In this document: positions 58,754 through 64,000 of the stretch, piece by piece
Numbering within the stretch: the first letter of the stretch is position 1
Layout of the letters: each line of letters opens with the position of its first letter
Source of the DNA: Clostridium scatologenes
GTDB taxonomy: Bacteria > Bacillota > Clostridia > Clostridiales > Clostridiaceae
Length of the DNA: 64,000 nt
Direction of reading: 5' to 3'
NCBI RefSeq assembly: GCF_000968375.1
Contig: NZ_CP009933.1
Span: 3,658,001-3,722,000 of the forward strand
Position numbers and translations under genes: made by a program
Notes under the pieces: generated by a model
The model's database searches: none
The model's input: only the letters and a program-made list of their open reading frames with translations
Told to the model about the DNA's origin: nothing

Positions 58754-60256
58754 TTAGTGTTTAAAGTGTCTTACACCTGTAAATACCATAGCTATTCCAT
58801 TTTTGTTACAGCCCTCTATGGATAAATCATCCTTTAAAGATCCACCTGGTTGAATTATAGCTTTTATTCCGTACTTTGCAGCCTCTTCAACTATATCTCC
58901 AAATGGGAAAAATGCATCTGAAGCAAGAACTACACCGTCTCCTGCTCTCTTTAAAGCATCGCAAGCTGGCCAAATTCTGTTAACCTGTCCGCCACCTATT
59001 CCTTTTGCAGCACCATCTTTAACTACAACTATAGCATTGGATTTAACATATTTACATACTTTCATTCCAAACATTAAGTCCTTCATTTCTTCTTCTGTAG
59101 GAGCTTTTTCTGTTACTACCTTTACTTCATCTACTAATTTATCATCAGATGATTGAACTAAGATTCCTCCATCTACCTTTGCAAATTCAACTTTGCTTTG
59201 AGGTTTCATATCACTCTTTATAACTCTTAAATTCTTCTTAGTTTTTAAAACTTCTAAAGCATCCTCATCAAAATCAGGAGCAATAACTATTTCAAGGAAT
59301 ATCTTTACTAATTCTTCTGCTGTTTTCTTATCTAAAGTTCTATTAACTGCTACAATGCCTCCAAATATTGAAGTATCATCACATTCAAAAGTCTTCATAT
59401 AAGCATCATATACATTATCTGCTATAGCTGCACCACAAGGTGTATTATGTTTTACAGCACAACATGCTATTTCTTCAAATTCATTTACTACTTTCCATGC
59501 TACATCCATATCTTTTATATTGTTATAAGATAATTCTTTTCCATTTAACTGAACAAAATCTTTCATAGAACCTTTTTCTGCAGTAGAAGTGTAATAAGCT
59601 GCACTTTGATGTGGATTTTCTCCATATCTTAAATTCATAGATTTTTTATATGAAACTGACAAATATTCAGGATATTCTTCTTCTGCTAACAAAAAATTAC
59701 TTATAGCTCCATCATAAGCAGACATGAGATTAAATACTTTTCCAGCAAACTTCTTTCTTGTATTAAAATCGACATCACCATTTTCTTCTATTTGTTTCAT
59801 AACATTTGCATAATCATTAACATCTGTTAATACTATAACATCTTGAAAATTTTTAGCAGCAGCTCTTATCATAGTAGGTCCACCAATATCTATGAATTCA
59901 ACTTTTTCTTGAAATTCTAAATCTTCCTTTACTTTATCAAAGAAAGGATATAAGTTTACAACCACCATGTCAATTGGTTTTATTCCTTTTTTCTCTATAG
60001 TTGCCATATGCTCTTTATTATCTCTTATAGCTAAAATTCCACCATGAATAAATGGATGTAGAGTTTTTACTCTTCCATCTAATATTTCTTCAAATCCAGT
60101 TACATCTGAAACTTCTGTTACAGGTATATTGTTTTCCTTTAAATGTTTGTATGTACCACCAGTAGAAAGTATTTCAACCTCTCTATCAACTAAAAATTTA
60201 GCTAAATCTAATACACCTTCCTTGTTAAAAACACTTATCAAAGCACGCTTTAACAT
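58754..60256 (-). CDS. purH: bifunctional AICAR transformylase / IMP cyclohydrolase
   Basis: 500 residues from ATG 60256, which has GGAGG 8 bases upstream; the longer TTG reading overlaps that site. N-terminal cyclohydrolase (1-200): LISVFNKEGVLDLAK and LSTGGTYKHL. C-terminal transformylase: VKHNTPCGAA (near 265) and SDAFFPFGD near 450. It catalyses the last two steps to IMP. Confidence 0.97.
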   Translation of the reverse strand: MLKRALISVFNKEGVLDLAKFLVDREVEILSTGGTYKHLKENNIPVTEVSDVTGFEEILDGRVKTLHPFIHGGILAIRDNKEHMATIEKKGIKPIDMVVVNLYPFFDKVKEDLEFQEKVEFIDIGGPTMIRAAAKNFQDVIVLTDVNDYANVMKQIEENGDVDFNTRKKFAGKVFNLMSAYDGAISNFLLAEEEYPEYLSVSYKKSMNLRYGENPHQSAAYYTSTAEKGSMKDFVQLNGKELSYNNIKDMDVAWKVVNEFEEIACCAVKHNTPCGAAIADNVYDAYMKTFECDDTSIFGGIVAVNRTLDKKTAEELVKIFLEIVIAPDFDEDALEVLKTKKNLRVIKSDMKPQSKVEFAKVDGGILVQSSDDKLVDEVKVVTEKAPTEEEMKDLMFGMKVCKYVKSNAIVVVKDGAAKGIGGGQVNRIWPACDALKRAGDGVVLASDAFFPFGDIVEEAAKYGIKAIIQPGGSLKDDLSIEGCNKNGIAMVFTGVRHFKH

Positions 60257-60280
60257 TATATATACCTCCAATTTAAATTA

Positions 60281-60892
60281 TTATTTTATTATAACTATTC
60301 TTCCATTTACTTTAACTTTACCTTCAGAAATAAGTTTTACTGCCTCTGGAAGAGCTTTATGTTCTTCTATTAAAATTCTTTTTTGTAATTCTTCTGCACT
60401 GTCTTCTGCATATACAGGTACAGTTTTTTGTAAAATTATTGGGCCACTATCTGTTCCATTATCCACAAAGTGCACCGTACAGCCTGATACCTTCACGCCA
60501 TATTCTAAAGCACTCTCATGAACTTTCATTCCATACATACCATTCCCACAAAATGCTGGTATCAATGAAGGATGTATGTTTATTATTTTATTTTCAAATT
60601 TTTCTATAAGCTCACCTTTAAGTATGGATAACCATCCTGCACAAACTATTAAATCTACTTTTCCATAAAGTAATTTAAGTATTTCGTCAGAAATAGCACC
60701 TTTGTATATTTTTCTTTCAATTACATAAGCATTTATATTATTGTTTTTTGCTCTCTCCAGAGCATATACACCATCTCTATCACTTACAACTGCTTCAATA
60801 CTACAATTTGTTAAGTATCCAGTGTTTACTGCATCTATAATTGATTGGAGATCTGTACCACTACCAGATACAAGTACTCCTATTTTAAACAT
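60281..60892 (-). CDS. purN: phosphoribosylglycinamide formyltransferase
   Basis: 203 residues. It starts KIGVLVSGSGTDLQSIIDAV (substrate phosphate site), with INIHPSLIPAFCGNGMYG (catalytic Asn-His near 105) and GCTVHFVDNGTDSGPII (Asp near 142). It overlaps the end of purM by 13 bases, so the two are translationally coupled. It uses 10-formyl-THF to formylate GAR. Confidence 0.95.
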   Translation of the reverse strand: MFKIGVLVSGSGTDLQSIIDAVNTGYLTNCSIEAVVSDRDGVYALERAKNNNINAYVIERKIYKGAISDEILKLLYGKVDLIVCAGWLSILKGELIEKFENKIINIHPSLIPAFCGNGMYGMKVHESALEYGVKVSGCTVHFVDNGTDSGPIILQKTVPVYAEDSAEELQKRILIEEHKALPEAVKLISEGKVKVNGRIVIIK

Positions 60893-61875
60893 ACTTTTTT
60901 ATCTCCCTTTTCAACATATCCAATTTTATATGCTTTTTCGCCCATAGTATCTAGTTCTTTGATAATTCCTTCTACATCTTCGTTCTTTACACATAAAACA
61001 AAACCAATACCCATATTATAAGTATTAAACATATGGTCTTCATCTACGCCTAGTTCTATTATGTGTTTAAATATTTCAGGTACTTCAAAACTGTTTTTAT
61101 CTATAACAGATGTAAAGTCTTCTTTAAACATTCTTGGTATGTTTTCATAAAAACCGCCGCCTGTAATATGAGCCATTCCTCTTATGTCGAATTTCTCCAT
61201 AAGCTTTAATACAGGTTTAACATATATTTTAGTAGGTGTTAACAGTACATCACCTATTTTCTTACCATTAAAATCTTCATCATAGTTTTTAATAAGCTTT
61301 CTGATTAATGAATATCCATTACTGTGAGGACCACTTGAAGCTATACCTATAAGTGCATCTCCATCCTCTATTTTACTTCCATCTATTACATCATCTTTTT
61401 CAACTATACCTACAGCAAATCCTGCCATATCATATTCTCCATCTGGATAAAAACCTGGCATTTCTGCAGTTTCGCCGCCTATTAAAGCACAACCACCTTG
61501 AATGCAGCCATCAGATACACCCTTAACCAAATCTGCAGCAACATTTGCTTCTAATTTTCCGCAAGCTATATAGTCAAGGAAAAATATAGGCTTTGCACCA
61601 TGACACAATATATCATTTACGCACATAGCCACACAGTCAATTCCTACAGTATCATATTTTTTACTTTTGAATGCTAATTCAAGTTTTGTTCCGACACCAT
61701 CTGTTCCTGAAACAAGAATAGGATTTTTATACTTTCCAATTTCAAACATACCTGCAAAACTTCCAAGATTATTTAATACACCTGGTATAAAAGTTTTTGC
61801 CGCATGATCTTTAATGAGTTTTACTGATTCATATCCTTCTTCTATATTAACACCTGAATCTTTATATGTTATCAT
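60880..61875 (-). CDS. purM: phosphoribosylformylglycinamidine cyclo-ligase
   Basis: 331 residues from ATG 61875 (GAGGGG, 7-base spacing). MITYKDSGVNIEEG, GTDGVGTKLELAF (near 57), CVNDILCHGAKPIFFLDYIA (near 85), GGCALIGGETAEMPGFY (near 125) and HITGGGFYENIPR (near 240) are typical of the PurM/ThiL fold. It makes AIR from FGAM. A GGAGATAC hairpin (61912-61932) separates it from purF. Confidence 0.96.
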   Translation of the reverse strand: MITYKDSGVNIEEGYESVKLIKDHAAKTFIPGVLNNLGSFAGMFEIGKYKNPILVSGTDGVGTKLELAFKSKKYDTVGIDCVAMCVNDILCHGAKPIFFLDYIACGKLEANVAADLVKGVSDGCIQGGCALIGGETAEMPGFYPDGEYDMAGFAVGIVEKDDVIDGSKIEDGDALIGIASSGPHSNGYSLIRKLIKNYDEDFNGKKIGDVLLTPTKIYVKPVLKLMEKFDIRGMAHITGGGFYENIPRMFKEDFTSVIDKNSFEVPEIFKHIIELGVDEDHMFNTYNMGIGFVLCVKNEDVEGIIKELDTMGEKAYKIGYVEKGDKKVCLK

Positions 61876-61911
61876 AACTGCACCCCTCAAAATTTTATTT
61901 AATTCAAGAAT

Positions 61912-61932
61912 GGAGATACCATAAGTATCTCC
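61912..61932. other. intercistronic hairpin purF-purM
   Basis: GGAGATAC-CATAA-GTATCTCC, perfect 8-base arms, directly after the purF stop and without a T run. It may stabilise mRNA ends or reduce, not stop, readthrough. Confidence 0.45.
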
Positions 61933-61935
61933 TAT

Positions 61936-63375
61936 TTATTCTAAATGATCCTTAGCCTGTTCCATAGGAGCTGATACTGGATAAACTCCGCTAAAGCATC
62001 CAAGACAAAAACCTTTGTTTATGTCTAAAGCCTCTAAAAGTCCTGGAATACTTACATACCCTAAACTATCCGAACCTATTTCCTGTCTTATTTCTTCTAT
62101 TTCGGCATGAGCTCCTATTAGTTCACTTCTATAAGGAGTATCTATTCCAAAATAACAAGGATATTTTACTACAGGTGACGAAACTCTAAAATGAACTTCC
62201 TTAGCTCCTGCCTTTCTCAAAGCTTCTACTAATTTTCTACTTGTAGTACCTCTTACTATGGAATCATCAACAATTACAACTCTCTTTCCTTCCACATTTA
62301 CCTTTAAAGGATTAAGTTTAACTGAAACCGCTCTTTCCCTTAATTCCTGTGAAGGAGTTATAAAGGTTCTTCCTACATATTTATTTTTTATAAATCCTGT
62401 TCCATAAGGTATTCCTGAAGCTTCTGCATATCCTACAGCTGCTGGTATACCGGAATCAGGTACTCCTATAACTATATCTGCTTCTGCTGGACATTCTTCA
62501 TATAGCTTTTTACCTGTTTTTACTCTTGAACTATAAACATTTATACCATCTATAGTACTATCTGGCCTTGCAAAATATATATATTCAAAACAACAAGTTT
62601 CACACTTTGTTTTTTCTGCAAAATTTATAGATCTAATTCCTTCTTTATCTATAATTACAATTTCTCCAGGTTCTACATCTCTTACAAATTCTGCTCCTAC
62701 AGAGTCAAGTGCACAGCTTTCAGAGCACAATATATAGCTATCATTTATCTTACCTATACAAAGTGGTCTTATACCATTTGGATCACGTACTCCTATAAGT
62801 TTATCTTGAGTTAAAAGCACAATTGCATAAGATCCTTTTACTGCCTGTATAGCATTAACTACTGCTGTTTCTATACCTTTTTTTGCACCCTTAGCTATTA
62901 AATTTAGGATTACTTCTGTATCAATAGACGTCTGAAAAACAGATCCTCCCTCTTCAAGAAGTTCTCTTATTATATCCGTATTAACTAAATTTCCATTGTG
63001 GGCAATTGCAAGGGAACCTAGTTTATATCTTACAACTAGAGGCTGGGCATTGTTTGCATTACTTGAACCAGTAGTAGAATATCTAACATGACCTATTGCG
63101 CTTATTCCTTTTAAATCCTTTATTATATCTTGATCAAACACATCTGAAACAAGACCCATATCTTTATAACATTTTAATTCTTTGCCATCTGATGTAGCTA
63201 TTCCAGCACTCTCTTGTCCTCTATGTTGAAGTGCATAAAGTCCATAGTAAGTTATAGATGCTACATCTAAATTATCTGGTGAAAAAATACCAAAAACACC
63301 ACATTCATCTTTGAATTTATCTTCTTCTAAATCAAATACTAAAGACTTATTCATACATTCTTTTAAATTGCACAT
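61936..63375 (-). CDS. purF: amidophosphoribosyltransferase
   Basis: 479 residues from ATG 63375. A propeptide precedes the catalytic Cys in DECGVFGIF (near 25), as in the iron-sulfur type of Bacillus, which is self-cleaved. Glutaminase: LQHRGQESAGI and NGNLVNTD. Cluster Cys residues are in CETCCFEYIYF (near 260) and CLGCFSGVYP (near 455). The PRPP loop is VIVDDSIVRGTTS (near 363). It is the first committed step of purine synthesis and oxygen-sensitive by its cluster. Confidence 0.97.
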   Translation of the reverse strand: MCNLKECMNKSLVFDLEEDKFKDECGVFGIFSPDNLDVASITYYGLYALQHRGQESAGIATSDGKELKCYKDMGLVSDVFDQDIIKDLKGISAIGHVRYSTTGSSNANNAQPLVVRYKLGSLAIAHNGNLVNTDIIRELLEEGGSVFQTSIDTEVILNLIAKGAKKGIETAVVNAIQAVKGSYAIVLLTQDKLIGVRDPNGIRPLCIGKINDSYILCSESCALDSVGAEFVRDVEPGEIVIIDKEGIRSINFAEKTKCETCCFEYIYFARPDSTIDGINVYSSRVKTGKKLYEECPAEADIVIGVPDSGIPAAVGYAEASGIPYGTGFIKNKYVGRTFITPSQELRERAVSVKLNPLKVNVEGKRVVIVDDSIVRGTTSRKLVEALRKAGAKEVHFRVSSPVVKYPCYFGIDTPYRSELIGAHAEIEEIRQEIGSDSLGYVSIPGLLEALDINKGFCLGCFSGVYPVSAPMEQAKDHLE

Positions 63376-63423
63376 TATAAGATTCCCCTCTTTTTAATTT
63401 TTAAATAGTACTAGATACATTTA

Positions 63424-64000
63424 CTAGTTGTTTGCACCTATTCTGTTTAATATTTCGATATAAGCTTCTTTTACATTACCAAGATCTCTTCTAAATCTAT
63501 CTTTATCCAATTTTTCATTAGTCTTTGCATCCCAGAATCTGCATGTATCTGGTGATATTTCATCTGCTAAAAGTATTTCTCCATTAAATCTTCCAAACTC
63601 TAATTTAAAATCTATTAATTTTATATTTTGTTTTAAGAAGAACTCCTTTAAAACTTCATTAACCTTTGATGCCATAGTATATATAGTTTTTAATTCATCA
63701 AAACTTGTAATTCCCATAGCTACTGCATGATAGTCATTAATAAGAGGATCTCCCAAGTCATCATTTTTATAGCTTAATTCTAATACTGTAGTTTTAAGCT
63801 CGAATCCTTCTTCTAATCCGTATCTTTTAGCCATACTTCCAGCTGCAACATTTCTAACTATAACTTCAAGAGGAACTATTTCTACTTTTTTACAAAGCTG
63901 TTCTCTTTCATTTAATTTCTTTTCAAAGTGAGTTTTTACTCCGTTTTTCTCTAAAAGTTCAAATAATGCTGAAGTAATTGAATTATTCATTACTCCCTTG
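63424..64000 (-). CDS. purC: SAICAR synthetase, 5' end outside window
   Basis: The frame runs through the window edge (Lys-Gly-Val-Met-Asn-Asn-Ser at the border), so ATG 63990 is internal; about 45 N-terminal residues are missing. Visible are EIVPLEVIVRNVAAGSMAKR, IDFKLEFGRFNGEILLADE and SPDTCRFWDAKT, the substrate and ATP/Mg-binding parts. It heads the visible operon purC-F-M-N-H-D on the minus strand; purE would be expected further upstream. Confidence 0.95.
   Translation of the reverse strand, partial: KGVMNNSITSALFELLEKNGVKTHFEKKLNEREQLCKKVEIVPLEVIVRNVAAGSMAKRYGLEEGFELKTTVLELSYKNDDLGDPLINDYHAVAMGITSFDELKTIYTMASKVNEVLKEFFLKQNIKLIDFKLEFGRFNGEILLADEISPDTCRFWDAKTNEKLDKDRFRRDLGNVKEAYIEILNRIGANN

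Noticed and set aside
1..64000. CRISPR arrays, tRNA, rRNA, prophage genes, replication origin
   Set aside because: No regular spaced repeats, cloverleaf genes, phage structural genes or DnaA-box clusters were seen anywhere in the window.

Overview
The window is very AT-rich. It carries strong AGGAGG-type ribosome sites, many TTG and GTG starts, clostridial-style flavodoxins and ferredoxins, and riboflavin and purine operons of Firmicutes type. This suggests a strict anaerobe of Clostridium sensu stricto; the species is not determinable from sequence alone. I see no rRNA, tRNA, CRISPR array or replication origin.

Region 1 (1-30,100) is accessory. It is a patchwork of small redox or hydrolase genes, MATE and MFS exporters, and one-component regulators (MarR, TetR, PadR, Fur), most sitting beside the genes they probably control and several with clear palindromic operators. 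It is littered with decay: duplicated gene ends (1-2165), a GNAT relic (about 2985-3275), an internally deleted hydrolase (9282-9680), a poly-A frameshifted flavodoxin (9780-10348), a ferritin-like stub (11726-11956), a gene split by one in-frame TAA (16203-17099) and a frameshifted small ORF (17165-17357). Within it lies a compact unit at 19,320-20,660: a leaderless marR, four copies of the palindrome GTATGG-N3-CCATAC, and two (possibly once three) paralogous small proteins. A holin-like type I toxin gene follows at 20,872. An IS3-family element (25,723-27,252) with a 4-bp target duplication separates a MATE gene from an agr-like two-component operon.

Region 2 (30,240-38,850) holds a visibly more GC-rich ABC transporter plus two-component operon (probable import), a PadR plus membrane-protein pair, the rRNA methyltransferase rlmD and a frameshifted RDD-type membrane gene.

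Region 3 (39,180-45,250) is envelope and ion homeostasis: an LTA-synthase-like sulfatase, a PAP2 phosphatase, and a tandem duplication carrying two nhaC-type antiporters and a broken PAP2 copy.

Region 4 (45,250-64,000) is mostly core metabolism on the minus strand: an FMN riboswitch with ribD-ribE-ribBA-ribH, two B12-methyltransferase-activation-like genes, an amino acid permease, a pair of exported proteins, and the purine operon purC-F-M-N-H-D (purC cut by the window edge). Large palindromic intergenic elements lie at convergent gene ends (45.3-45.9 kb, 51.5-51.7 kb). One family carries two hairpins whose loops both present AGGA, resembling CsrA-binding sites.

The two observations most worth following are the GTATGG/CCATAC small-protein regulon and the AGGA-loop hairpin elements.
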